Part shown: one piece after another, positions 51,799-59,789 of the stretch
Layout: each line of letters begins with the position of its first letter
Position numbering within the stretch: position 1 is the first letter of the stretch
Assembly: GCA_017306865.1 (NCBI GenBank)
Contig: JAFKHH010000011.1
Location: 124,001-188,000, forward strand
From: Filimonas sp.
GTDB taxonomy: Bacteria; Bacteroidota; Bacteroidia; Chitinophagales; Chitinophagaceae
Direction: 5' to 3'
Length of the DNA: 64,000 bases
Notes under the pieces: generated by a model
What the model saw: only the letters and a program-made list of their open reading frames with translations
Told to the model about the DNA's origin: nothing
Databases searched by the model: none
Program-made: the position numbers and the translations under genes

Positions 51799-52365
51799 TT
51801 ACTGTCTGTTAAAACGATCGTCGTCGTTATTGTTGTTGTTATTCCTGTCACGGTATCCGCCACCACTGTTGCCGCCGTATCCACCGCCATCACGGTCACG
51901 ATAGCCGCCGCTGTTACCACCACGGTATCCACCACCATCTCCGCCACGGTCGCGATAACCGCCACCACCATTACCGCCACGGTATCCACCGCCGCCGCCA
52001 TCACGATCGCGGTAACCGCCACCACCGCCGCCACGGTTAAATCCACCGCCGCCGCCGCTGTTACGATCACGGAAACCACCGCCGCCACCGCCACGGTTGA
52101 AACCACCGCCACCACCGCCTTGTTGTTCCTCGGCTGGTTTAACGGACAATCTTTTACCACCTCTCAATCCTGCGTTATCTAGTGTTTCAATGGCTTGCTT
52201 GGCTTCAGTTGTGTCAGGCATATCCACAAAACCAAATCCCCTGCTTTTTCCTGTTTCCCTATCTGTTATAACTTTTGCAGAACTAACTTCTCCGTACAAT
52301 TCAAACATTTCCTTTAAATCGATATCATCCATATCCGAAGGAATACCTGCTACAAAAAGCTTCAT
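51799..52365 (-). CDS. RRM-domain RNA-binding protein with Gly/Arg-rich tail
   Basis: 188 residues from the ATG at 52365 (MKLFVAGIPS); a 10-codon upstream extension is unlikely. Residues 1-77 form one RRM with RNP2 LFVAGI (3-8) and RNP1 KSRGFGFV (40-47). The remaining 110 residues are a low-complexity tail of Gly runs with FNRGG, FRDRN, YRDRD and YRGGN units, ending in an Asn/Asp cluster. Such proteins resemble the cold-inducible glycine-rich RNA-binding proteins of cyanobacteria and plants; in Bacteroidota they are probable RNA chaperones. The tail is an RGG-box-like, likely disordered region. Monocistronic. Confidence 0.95.
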   Translation of the reverse strand: MKLFVAGIPSDMDDIDLKEMFELYGEVSSAKVITDRETGKSRGFGFVDMPDTTEAKQAIETLDNAGLRGGKRLSVKPAEEQQGGGGGGFNRGGGGGGFRDRNSGGGGGFNRGGGGGGYRDRDGGGGGYRGGNGGGGYRDRGGDGGGYRGGNSGGYRDRDGGGYGGNSGGGYRDRNNNNNNDDDRFNRQ

Positions 52366-52510
52366 GCGAAAAATATTTATGGCGTAAAAGTACAAAGACT
52401 AAAATCAATAGCACAATTATTATTTATGATGTTGGGAATATCGATTATTTTATTCATATTGAATTGATTGTCATTTAATTGTATTGATCATTTTTCTGCT
52501 GGAAAATGTC

Positions 52511-52592
52511 TCTTTGCGGCCTCAGCGTATCCTCTGCGCACTTTGCGTTATTGTATCGCAGAGAACACAGAGGATACGCAGAGAACACAAAG
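52511..52592. repeat. TCTGCG/TTTGCG hairpin-type element with long arms
   Basis: A perfect 12-bp core GCGTATCCTCTG / CAGAGGATACGC lies inside longer imperfect arms (left from 52511, right to 52592), with a central loop TTATTGTAT. A TCTCAAATATTAAATCTC element follows (52595-52624). It lies at the 3' end of the second DUF5009 gene. Confidence 0.85.
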
Positions 52593-52627
52593 AATCTCAA
52601 ATATTAAATCTCAAATCTCAAATCGTC

Positions 52628-54028
52628 TTACGTTTTCCAGAACCACTTCATCCGCACAAACCACAATGTGATCAGCGAGACAATACCTGTAAAGATCACA
52701 CCACGCAGAAAGCCACCCCATGCACTTGTGTTCAGGCTATCCAGCCACGGAGTCGTATGTGTCAGTGCCATCAGCGGTATCAGCACAAGATTGCCAGCCA
52801 CATAAGCCACCATCGGGTTTTTGCCATTCGCAGCGAAAAAAGACAACACCTTCATACCGGTTTGCTGTGCTTCCAGCAACAAGCAACCGCCTAACACATA
52901 AAAAGCCAAACCACTTGTAACGAAGTAATAACTATAAGTAGAAATGTCTTTCTTAATGCCACCCTGGTATGCTTCAAACACCAGCCCAAGCAAAAGCAAA
53001 TAAGTGCCTGCCTGTGTAAAACGAACGAACAGCTCATTGCCTGTCTTTTGTGCAATGCGCTTTGACAGGTACAAACAGAGTGCAGCTATGCCTGCAGAAA
53101 TAAGAAGATTGGAGACTAAATATCTTCCATATAACCCAATGAGGTTAACTATTACCAATGCAAAAGATAATAAAGCGAGTATCATCGCTTCTGTTTTGAA
53201 AGAAGTATGCGTAACGGTTTTATTATTTGCTGCAGCCATCAACCATTCACCTGCGATTGTGCCTGGAATAATGATGAACAAATATTTCAGGTAATAAAAA
53301 GAATACAAGCCGGTTGCTGGCGTCCATGTAAACAACGTCTTTGTCCAGCTACCATCTACAGCACCACTTAAAAATACGCCCATGATAAAAGGCAGTATCA
53401 GCAAACGGTGCCACGGTTTATTCCGTGTCAATACCCATGCAACAGAACCAAACACCGCCATATTTGCCAATACCATTAGGATGATGTCAAACCGTTTCAG
53501 TGAAAACCCTGTACCATCTTTAAATCTTAATTGTGATAAAATAAAGATGCCTACAGCAAATGCTGCAATTTTCAATATTAGTGCAGTCTTCTTGGTAATA
53601 TAAGCAGGCCATTGCACAAACATAAAATGGACCAGTGCAAAAGAGAAAATAGCCAATAGCCATTTTGTTGTATTGCTATCATTGTTTACATAAGCGCGTA
53701 TGTGCATGGTGAACAAAGAGAAGAAAACCAATAACAATCCACGCTGAACAATGCTCCATGTCAATTCCCATTTTGACGCACCTTGTTCTATTTTCTTATT
53801 CAGCGCCAACGGAAAAGCCGCGCCCATAGAAAAAAGAAAGAAAGGAAACACCAGGTCTACCCATGTAATACCCGGCAAGTCTGGATGAAACGTATGATCG
53901 GGTGGAGGTACTTGTGCATGAAACATCCAGCCGGGCAGTACATTGCCAAAAGCAATACTACCCGACAATACCATTGCCAGTATCGCAAACCCGCGTAGCG
54001 CGTCCAGGCTTTCACTTCTTTTTTTCAT
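52628..54028 (-). CDS. DUF5009 / heparan N-acetyltransferase-like membrane protein (copy 2)
   Basis: 466 residues from the ATG at 54028 (MKKRSESLDALRGFAILAMV). The frame is open back to 54172, but that 48-residue extension translates intergenic repeat DNA and is rejected as coding. About 11-12 membrane helices. Family motifs: SLDALRGFAILAMVLSGS, GITWVDLVFPFFLFSMGAAF, and the late NGKNPMVAYVAGNLVL. Relatives are thought to move acetyl groups across the inner membrane onto amino sugars, which fits its place at the end of an amino-sugar cluster. Copy 1 at 30299-31477 is a distant paralogue. Confidence 0.85.
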   Translation of the reverse strand: MKKRSESLDALRGFAILAMVLSGSIAFGNVLPGWMFHAQVPPPDHTFHPDLPGITWVDLVFPFFLFSMGAAFPLALNKKIEQGASKWELTWSIVQRGLLLVFFSLFTMHIRAYVNNDSNTTKWLLAIFSFALVHFMFVQWPAYITKKTALILKIAAFAVGIFILSQLRFKDGTGFSLKRFDIILMVLANMAVFGSVAWVLTRNKPWHRLLILPFIMGVFLSGAVDGSWTKTLFTWTPATGLYSFYYLKYLFIIIPGTIAGEWLMAAANNKTVTHTSFKTEAMILALLSFALVIVNLIGLYGRYLVSNLLISAGIAALCLYLSKRIAQKTGNELFVRFTQAGTYLLLLGLVFEAYQGGIKKDISTYSYYFVTSGLAFYVLGGCLLLEAQQTGMKVLSFFAANGKNPMVAYVAGNLVLIPLMALTHTTPWLDSLNTSAWGGFLRGVIFTGIVSLITLWFVRMKWFWKT

Positions 54029-54031
54029 GGA

Positions 54032-54194
54032 AAGAAATTTGAAATTTGAGATGAGCATTGCAAGACTTTGCGTTCTCTGCGTATCCTTTGCGCACTTTGC
54101 GATATATAACGCAGAGAACACAGAGGGTATGCAAAGTGCGCAGAGAAGAATTTGAGTAAGAACCCATCTCAAATATTAAATTTCAAATCTCAAA
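54032..54194. repeat. Nested palindromic repeat block
   Basis: Outer pair: TTTGAAATTTGAGATGAG (54034-54051) against CATCTCAAATATTAAATTTC (54164-54183). Inner hairpin-type element 54066-54145: 36-nt arms (CTTTGCGTTCTCTGCGTATC... and its opposite) complementary at 25 positions, with most mismatches being C/T transitions, and an AT loop. The block fills the whole gap between two minus-strand genes. Confidence 0.85.
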
Positions 54195-54195
54195 T

Positions 54196-55272
54196 TCATT
54201 TATATCTCTGCTCAAAAAACGCTTTCTGCTTCTTCAACCCCTCATAATAAAAAAACACTTCACCTTTAATCCCTGCCTTTCTGTTCGCATCAACCATTTG
54301 TTTCAGCAGCGAATCCTTTGCTACATATCCATCTCCCAGGCTCAGCAACACACCCGGATATACTTTGTCTTTCTTATTACCTGCCTGCTGCACCATTGCT
54401 TTCAGTACCTGCTCATAAGCAGGAAAATTATAGCGATACAACTGTACAAATACATAATCCGCAATGCCAGACTGCAACCAAACAGGCCAGTCCTGTAAAT
54501 ATTCCTCCTTCGCCCATGGGTGTACACTCGGTGCTGATGTAACTAACATTGTCGGCTTCACGGCCTTTACAGATGTATATAGCTTTCGTAAGAACGCCGT
54601 CAGCTTATCCGCACGCCAGTTAACCCACGCACTATCTTTTGTGTTTAATGGGGGAGTGGCATTGTTGTGTTCCTTTTTATACAATCCAATTGTGTAAGTA
54701 TCATAACCTGCTTCAGAAGGTTGCGCCGGCAAACGGTCATCGCCTTGTACGCCTGCCACCTTATATTTCTTCACTACCTCCATTACCAATGAAGAAATGA
54801 ATTGTTGCACCTGCGGGTCGAACGCATTCATCCAGTGAAAATGGTTTTTTACAACAGGCTTTCCATCCTTATTGAGCGCTGCCCAGGACGGATGTTTTTG
54901 TAAAATGTGCATACCCGCGCTATCATAAGAGGCCGCAAAGCCAAATTCAAACCACGCATGTACTGCAATCTTCTTTTTCGCTGCTTCCTCTATCAATTCC
55001 TGCAAAGGATCACGGCCTTTAAATGCCGGGTCTATCGCTATGCCAAATTCTTTTTGCATCACCTCACTCGGATACATAGTATATCCCTTGTTCCACACCA
55101 CCATGAAAATGGTATTGATGCCAGAGCGGCTACATACATCTACTGTTTCCTTTATTTTCTCCCGGCTGCTCAGTGCATCGCTCGCAACATTCGTCAGCCA
55201 CACACCTCTGAAAGGCTGCGCTGTTACGGTAAGTGATGTAAGAATAAGTAGCGTAATGAATAATTTTCTCAT
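54196..55272 (-). CDS. GHL10 family glycosyl hydrolase-like protein
   Basis: 358 residues starting at 55272 with a signal peptide (MRKLFITLLILTSLTVTAQ). The (beta/alpha)8 fold starts with FRGVWLTNVASDALSSREKI, then INTIFMVVWNKGYTMYPSEV and GRDPLQELIEEAAKKKIAVHAW with the conserved FEF. Later VAGVQGDDRLP and DYVFVQLYRYNF fit GHL10 (YngK-like) proteins, a glycosidase-like family with few characterised members. In Bacteroidota it often travels with amino-sugar or peptidoglycan-sugar genes, as here. Confidence 0.88.
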   Translation of the reverse strand: MRKLFITLLILTSLTVTAQPFRGVWLTNVASDALSSREKIKETVDVCSRSGINTIFMVVWNKGYTMYPSEVMQKEFGIAIDPAFKGRDPLQELIEEAAKKKIAVHAWFEFGFAASYDSAGMHILQKHPSWAALNKDGKPVVKNHFHWMNAFDPQVQQFISSLVMEVVKKYKVAGVQGDDRLPAQPSEAGYDTYTIGLYKKEHNNATPPLNTKDSAWVNWRADKLTAFLRKLYTSVKAVKPTMLVTSAPSVHPWAKEEYLQDWPVWLQSGIADYVFVQLYRYNFPAYEQVLKAMVQQAGNKKDKVYPGVLLSLGDGYVAKDSLLKQMVDANRKAGIKGEVFFYYEGLKKQKAFFEQRYK

Positions 55273-55285
55273 CGGATCATTAGTT

Positions 55286-55325
55286 TTCTCGCAAAGCCGC
55301 AAAGGATACGCAAAGACAGCAAAAG
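55286..55325 (-). repeat. Short CTTTGCG element upstream of the GHL10 gene
   Basis: On the minus strand it reads GTCTTTGCGTATCCTTTGCG then GCTTTGCGAGAAAA, the end of the half-type repeat, and points toward the GHL10 start 13 nt away. Confidence 0.65.
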
Positions 55326-55385
55326 AAAACCGTGAATCGGTAATCGTGAATAATTCCTTCTCTGCGAAACTCTCCGCTCTCGCTC

Positions 55386-55508
55386 TGGCGCAGGGCTCCC
55401 GCCCTGTGCCGTTATGTTACTTATCCTGGTAACTATTACTTTGAACAAATATGTAACGTCTATATTGATCTTAGTAATAGTTAGGCACAGGGCGGGAGCC
55501 CTGCGCCA
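55386..55508. repeat. 25-nt perfect inverted repeat with nested stem
   Basis: Left arm 55386-55410 (TGGCGCAGGGCTCCCGCC...) and right arm 55484-55508 are exact reverse complements. Inside, TAACTATTACT (55430-55440) pairs with AGTAATAGTTA (55473-55483), directly next to the right arm. Each arm is itself a small hairpin (CAGGGC / GCCCTG). The GC-rich arms contrast with the AT-rich centre. It lies between the GHL10 start and the AGE epimerase 3' end. Confidence 0.88.
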
Positions 55509-55523
55509 GTAAGAGACAGTAGC

Positions 55524-56711
55524 TTATATACTTAGTGCATCTTCGTGTCTTACTGCCTTCGTGGCTGAAAGCGTATCATACACCTGGTACAACGAACGCG
55601 GTATATGAAAACACCCCTTCCATTTACCGCCCTTCAATCGCAGCAACGGTTCGCCCTGTCTGTTCAGGTAGCCAAACCATTCCGTGTATTCAGGATCACG
55701 GAAATGCTTCCATGTGTAGTCATGTAGTTTTTCAAACCACACCTTGCATTGTTCACTACCGGTGTAAGTATATCCCTTAGCCAGTGCCACCAAAGCTTCC
55801 GCATGTACCCACCAGAGTTTCTGGTCCCACTCCAACTGCTGCATAGGCGCATTCTTAATATCCAGGAAATAAAAGATGCCGCCATGTTTTTTATCCCATC
55901 CATACTCCAGCGTATTTAGCATAATGTCACACGCTTTTTTTATCAACGCCTCGTCATTCAGTCTTTTGCCAAGATCCATGATAAACCACATCGCTTCTAT
56001 TACATGGCCCGGGTTCATTGTTCTGCCTTCAAATGAATCACAGAAACTACCATCTGCATATACATTTTCCAGGATCAATCCTTTATCCGGCTGATAGAAC
56101 ACGTCCATTACTTCATGTATCACCTGCGGTATAAATTCATCCACACGTGCGGAACCTAAAATATGTTCCATTTCCAAAGACAAATTGCAAAGGATCATCG
56201 GGAGCGAGAAGTTTTTCAACACGCGCGTGCCCGGGTAATTCTTATTATAAATGCCCTTCCAGTTGCTGCTGCGTTTAATGATATTCTCAAACGTATTACG
56301 TGCAATGGTTGCGTATTCTTCCTTCGGATCTATTTTATGTAGAGCGGCAAATGCCATTGTTGCAAAACAGTCGCTAAAAATGTTATAAGGTTGTACCAAT
56401 GGTTTACCCTCCTTCGTCAGGGAGAAATACCAGTTGCCGTCCTTATCCATACCATATTTTTGCATGAATGCCGCACCATGATGTGCCATGTCCAGCCATT
56501 CCTGTCTTTTCTCTACCTTGTCATACAGCATACTAAAGCACCATACCTGCCTGCCCTGTAACCACATAAATTTATCTGTGTCAAATACATTTCCTTTTTC
56601 ATCAAGACAGGTATAAAAACCACCATGCTCATCATCCCTTGAATGCTTTTCCCAAAACGGTATAATACTATTCAATAACTCATTAAAATAAATATCCGCG
56701 TACTGTTTCAT
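55524..56711 (-). CDS. N-acylglucosamine 2-epimerase (AGE) family protein
   Basis: 395 residues forming the (alpha/alpha)6 barrel of the AGE family. Landmarks: FWLQGRQ-type segment FMWLQGRQVWCFSMLY, the active-site region RTMNPGHVIEAMWF (conserved His and Glu), KLWWVHAEALVALAKGYT and GCFHIPRSL with the catalytic His. Family members interconvert GlcNAc and ManNAc (sialic acid catabolism) or epimerise free sugars such as cellobiose or mannose. Together with the SSS symporter, SGNH esterases and ROK regulator, the amino-sugar role is favoured. The gene lies 9 nt after the DUF4434 gene, in a minus-strand operon. Confidence 0.92.
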   Translation of the reverse strand: MKQYADIYFNELLNSIIPFWEKHSRDDEHGGFYTCLDEKGNVFDTDKFMWLQGRQVWCFSMLYDKVEKRQEWLDMAHHGAAFMQKYGMDKDGNWYFSLTKEGKPLVQPYNIFSDCFATMAFAALHKIDPKEEYATIARNTFENIIKRSSNWKGIYNKNYPGTRVLKNFSLPMILCNLSLEMEHILGSARVDEFIPQVIHEVMDVFYQPDKGLILENVYADGSFCDSFEGRTMNPGHVIEAMWFIMDLGKRLNDEALIKKACDIMLNTLEYGWDKKHGGIFYFLDIKNAPMQQLEWDQKLWWVHAEALVALAKGYTYTGSEQCKVWFEKLHDYTWKHFRDPEYTEWFGYLNRQGEPLLRLKGGKWKGCFHIPRSLYQVYDTLSATKAVRHEDALSI

Positions 56712-56720
56712 CCTTCGCTA

Positions 56721-57653
56721 TTATAGTGTTAGTATATATTCTTTGTATCTGTTGTATAAATGTCCTGCCTGCAGGTAAGCCGACTGCGGGCTCATAAAGT
56801 GTGAGAACTCAAACGTGATGGCCTTGTCATAACCCGCCCTTCGTGCAGCGTCCAGTTTCAGTTTCAATTTTTCAAACTTGATCGGCAGAAATTTAATCGG
56901 CATATCCCGGTCAAATGACTCTGCATTTGTCCAGCATTGCAAACCATACTTGTCTGCCAGCTTTTTATTGATAGAAAAGAAATCTTCCAGTTCATGATAA
57001 TCAATATGACCATCTTGGAAAGCGACTGCGTCAACAGCGTCCTTTATGCCGGAGAAAATTTCATTCCATTCCCTTTCATGTTCTTCCAGTGATACCGCAT
57101 CTGTTTTTGTAATGGTAGAAGAGGCGGCCATCACCGCTTTCTTGCCATCTATCCACGGAGAGATGAGTGTTGGCAGATTATTGCTTACTGTTTTACATTG
57201 TTTGCCCAGCGCATCAAACGCCTCTATCGCACCCCTTGTTTTACGGCTGATCTCCATGCTTAAATACCAACCGCTGAAACTTTTATGATGTCCATATTTA
57301 CGCCATACTTCATCTATTACAAAGCGATTGCTGTCTATCTCATGTTGCATATCGCCCGTATCCCAATATTTACCACTATCATACAGGCCAAACCAAAATT
57401 GCATGTCCAATTCATCCGCTAGTGACAAAAACAATTCTACCAGGTCCACCGGCGGCGCATAGCATCCCTGCTGATTGATCAGATACGAAGACGGATAGGT
57501 AATGAACCGGCGGTATCCGCTGCGGATCAGGATCACTGTATCTATGCCAATCGCCTTCATATGTTCAAAATCCTTTCGCCACTCTGCTGCGCCCCAGTTC
57601 TGGTGCGGTATGTCGTGGCTTATTTCGTCTATGAACGTGCCTGTTATTTTCAT
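56721..57653 (-). CDS. DUF4434 domain protein (TIM-barrel glycosidase-like)
   Basis: 310 residues, no signal peptide. DUF4434 landmarks: ITGTFIDEISHDIPHQNWGA, WRKDFEHMKAIGIDTVILIR, FSGWYLSMEIS and VAFQDGHIDYHEL, ending with FEFSHFMSPQS. The pattern of beta strands with acidic residues at their ends (YLSMEIS, AFQD, TNAESF) fits a glycoside-hydrolase TIM barrel. The activity is not established, and its cytoplasmic location suggests action on an imported sugar. It is 3 nt from the first SGNH esterase gene and 9 nt from the epimerase gene. Confidence 0.85.
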   Translation of the reverse strand: MKITGTFIDEISHDIPHQNWGAAEWRKDFEHMKAIGIDTVILIRSGYRRFITYPSSYLINQQGCYAPPVDLVELFLSLADELDMQFWFGLYDSGKYWDTGDMQHEIDSNRFVIDEVWRKYGHHKSFSGWYLSMEISRKTRGAIEAFDALGKQCKTVSNNLPTLISPWIDGKKAVMAASSTITKTDAVSLEEHEREWNEIFSGIKDAVDAVAFQDGHIDYHELEDFFSINKKLADKYGLQCWTNAESFDRDMPIKFLPIKFEKLKLKLDAARRAGYDKAITFEFSHFMSPQSAYLQAGHLYNRYKEYILTL

Positions 57654-57656
57654 TTG

Positions 57657-58328
57657 CTATAAATATTTTTTTGAGAGCAATTCATTCTTCCAAACCATAT
57701 AGCCGTCGCCTGTAAGATGCAGCCCATCATTTGTATAACGTCTGTCCAGTTTGCCTTCCTTATTGATCAGTAAATGATATAAGTCTATATACGTACATCC
57801 TGCTTGTTGTGCCAGCAATTGCAAACCTTTGTTTACAGTTTGTATATGCGCGTCTTTATCCTGGTGGCGTTTAAATTCTGTGAACTCGTTATTTGTAGGG
57901 AAAATGCTTTGTATAAAAATCTTTGTGCCGGGTGATTCTGTTTTAATCCTGTTCACAATCTTCATGTAATTCGACAGGATAATACTGTCCGGTGTATTCT
58001 TCGCCATATCATTAATGCCGATCAGGATAAATACCTTCGATGGTTTACGATGCGTAACTTCATCCAATCTATTCAATACGCCAAATGTTACATCCGAACT
58101 AATGCCCCGGTTCTTCACCTTCTTGTTGTTCAATAGCTCTGCCCATTCGCCAATATCCGTAATGCTATCACCCAGGAAAATAATCTCATCCTTATCTGTA
58201 TCGGGAATCTGTCTAAACTGCGAAACCTTTTGCCCGTAGTAAGTCGTGTTATACGTTGTATCTACCTGTGCATTTCCCGCAATGCCAGCCAATAGCAATG
58301 CAGATAGTGTATATAGTTGTTTCTGCAT
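57657..58328 (-). CDS. Secreted SGNH/GDSL esterase 1
   Basis: 223 residues, signal peptide ending GNAQ. SGNH blocks: FLGDSITD with Ser55, NRGISSDVTFGVLNRLDEV (Gly), LIGINDMAKN (Asn) and NDGLHLTGDGY (Asp and His). These serine esterases remove O-acyl groups; in this context a sialate or amino-sugar O-acetylesterase is likely. It is the third of three tandem paralogues in transcription order, overlapping the preceding gene by one nucleotide (58328), and is the only one of the three with an intact GDS. Confidence 0.9.
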   Translation of the reverse strand: MQKQLYTLSALLLAGIAGNAQVDTTYNTTYYGQKVSQFRQIPDTDKDEIIFLGDSITDIGEWAELLNNKKVKNRGISSDVTFGVLNRLDEVTHRKPSKVFILIGINDMAKNTPDSIILSNYMKIVNRIKTESPGTKIFIQSIFPTNNEFTEFKRHQDKDAHIQTVNKGLQLLAQQAGCTYIDLYHLLINKEGKLDRRYTNDGLHLTGDGYMVWKNELLSKKYL

Positions 58329-58999
58329 TACAGGTAATGTTTGCTTTTTAAATAATTAGCCCACGGTATATATGCGGCCTGTCGCAGGTGAATGCCATCC
58401 AGTGTCAATTCTTTTTTTAATTCTCCCTTTTCGTCAGCGAATAAAGGATGCAGGTCTATAAACGTAAGCCCGTTTTCTGTTGCCAGTTTCGCCAGTTCCT
58501 TATTTAATTCTTTAACCAGCGCATTCTTCCCTTTCAGGTAAGGGTATTTCAATACTTCCTCATTCAGCGGAAGAATGCTTTGCAGGTAAAGTGTAGTTTT
58601 CGGGGTTGCGGTTCTAACATAGGAAATAATACGTTTGTAATTATTTACAATAACTGGTATGGGTAATCCTCTTCCGAGATCATTAATACCGATCAATAAA
58701 AATATCGTAGATGGTTTGGAGGAGGTTACTTCATCCAGTCTTGCCAGTACACCAAATGAATTATCGCCACCGATACCCCTGTTTATAACATGCTTGCCTG
58801 GTATTAGCTCCTGCCATTCACCTTGTTCTGTTATGCTGTTACCAAGAAATACAATTTCGTTTTTCTGGTCAGGCATCTGTTTAAAATATTCCAGCCTTTG
58901 CAGGTAATGTGAGTTGGCATAGCTGCTATCAATCGGCTTTTCCTGGGAGTAGGTTGCAAATGCTGACAAGGATAAGATCGTCGTAAATAATCGTCTCAT
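58328..58999 (-). CDS. Secreted SGNH/GDSL esterase 2 (GNS variant)
   Basis: 223 residues with a signal peptide (MRRLFTTILSLSAFATYSQ). Blocks: FLGNSITEQGEWQEL with Asn in place of the usual Asp before Ser55, NRGIGGDNSFGVLARLDEV, LIGINDLGRG, and LDGIHLRQAAY with the catalytic Asp-x-x-His. The nucleophile, Gly, Asn and His are all present, so activity is expected. Closely related in layout to its neighbours: all three share the spacing from YFKQMPDQKNEIVFLGNS-type block I to the end. Confidence 0.9.
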   Translation of the reverse strand: MRRLFTTILSLSAFATYSQEKPIDSSYANSHYLQRLEYFKQMPDQKNEIVFLGNSITEQGEWQELIPGKHVINRGIGGDNSFGVLARLDEVTSSKPSTIFLLIGINDLGRGLPIPVIVNNYKRIISYVRTATPKTTLYLQSILPLNEEVLKYPYLKGKNALVKELNKELAKLATENGLTFIDLHPLFADEKGELKKELTLDGIHLRQAAYIPWANYLKSKHYL

Positions 59000-59002
59000 G
59001 GC

Positions 59003-59671
59003 TTACAGGTATTTTTTATCCTTTAAAAAGTTAGCCCATACGATGTATGCTTCCGGCCAGATGTGTATGCCGTCTGTCGTCAGCGCCTTTTTCAATTGCC
59101 CGTTTTCGTCAGTCAGTAATGGGTGCAAGTCTATAAATGTGGCATTGTGTGCGGGAGCGATTACTTTTAGTTTCGCATTCAGCTCCAGTACAAGGCTGTT
59201 CTTTACTTTGTTGTAGGCGGCAGATAACATGCCTTCATTTACCGGGAAAGTGCTTTCTAAATACACTTTTGTTTTAGGTGAGTGTTCGTGAATGTAATCC
59301 AGTATGCGTGTAAAGCTTGCCGCAATAATATCTGTAGAGATGCCCCGCTTAATATCGTTTACGCCTGACAGTAAAAAGATCTTTTCCGGTTTAGAAGAAA
59401 CCACTTCATCCAGCCTTGCATAAATGCCAAATGTTACATCACCGCTAATGCCACGGTTTACCACGTTCTTTCCGGGAAATAATTCCTGCCATTCGCCCGC
59501 TTCTGTCAAACTATTACCCAGAAAAACAATTTCATTTTTCTGGTCAGGCATCTTCCTGAAATAATCCAGTCGATGCACATAATAAGAGTTGGCATAGCTG
59601 GTGTCAATGGTTTGTGCATCTGCTGCTCCGAAAACGCAAAGCAGCGCCGCTGCGAGTAAATATTTTTTCAT
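59003..59671 (-). CDS. Secreted SGNH/GDSL esterase 3 (GNS variant)
   Basis: 222 residues, signal peptide ending ADAQ. Blocks: FLGNSLTEAGEWQELFPG with Ser54, NRGISGDVTFGIYARLDEV, LLSGVNDIKRG and TDGIHIWPEAY. It is closest to esterase 2 (shared PDQKNEIVFLGNS). First of the three tandem esterases in transcription order, 3 nt before esterase 2. Three secreted homologues in one operon suggest a substrate with several acyl positions, or divergence after tandem duplication. Confidence 0.9.
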   Translation of the reverse strand: MKKYLLAAALLCVFGAADAQTIDTSYANSYYVHRLDYFRKMPDQKNEIVFLGNSLTEAGEWQELFPGKNVVNRGISGDVTFGIYARLDEVVSSKPEKIFLLSGVNDIKRGISTDIIAASFTRILDYIHEHSPKTKVYLESTFPVNEGMLSAAYNKVKNSLVLELNAKLKVIAPAHNATFIDLHPLLTDENGQLKKALTTDGIHIWPEAYIVWANFLKDKKYL

Positions 59672-59689
59672 CGATTTAGATTTAGATAC

Positions 59690-59789
59690 AATTTGAGATT
59701 TGATATTTGAAATTTGAGATTGGGTTGCCGCTTAGAGTGGGTCACCCTAGTACTCGCGCATTTCAAATCTCAAATCTGAAATTTCAAAT
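59690..59789. repeat. TTTGAAATTTGAGAT inverted pair
   Basis: Left array 59690-59723 (TTTGAGATTTGATATTTGAA...) and right array 59760-59789 (TTTCAAATCTCAAATCTGAA...) are roughly complementary, separated by about 36 nt containing GTGGGTCACCC. The block fills the gap between the symporter stop and the esterase start. Confidence 0.8.

Noticed and set aside
51799-52120. Gly-codon repeats in the RRM tail as a separate DNA repeat family
   Set aside because: They are in frame and encode a typical Gly/Arg-rich RNA-binding tail.
51676-52182. 168-codon plus-strand ORF opposite the RRM gene
   Set aside because: Its Thr/Ala/Val low-complexity sequence is the antisense of the Gly/Arg codon repeats of the RRM tail. 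The minus-strand frame has clear RNP motifs.
54029-54172. 48-residue N-terminal extension of the second DUF5009 protein
   Set aside because: It translates the intergenic TCTGCG and TTTGAAAT repeats. The family N-terminus begins at the ATG at 54028.
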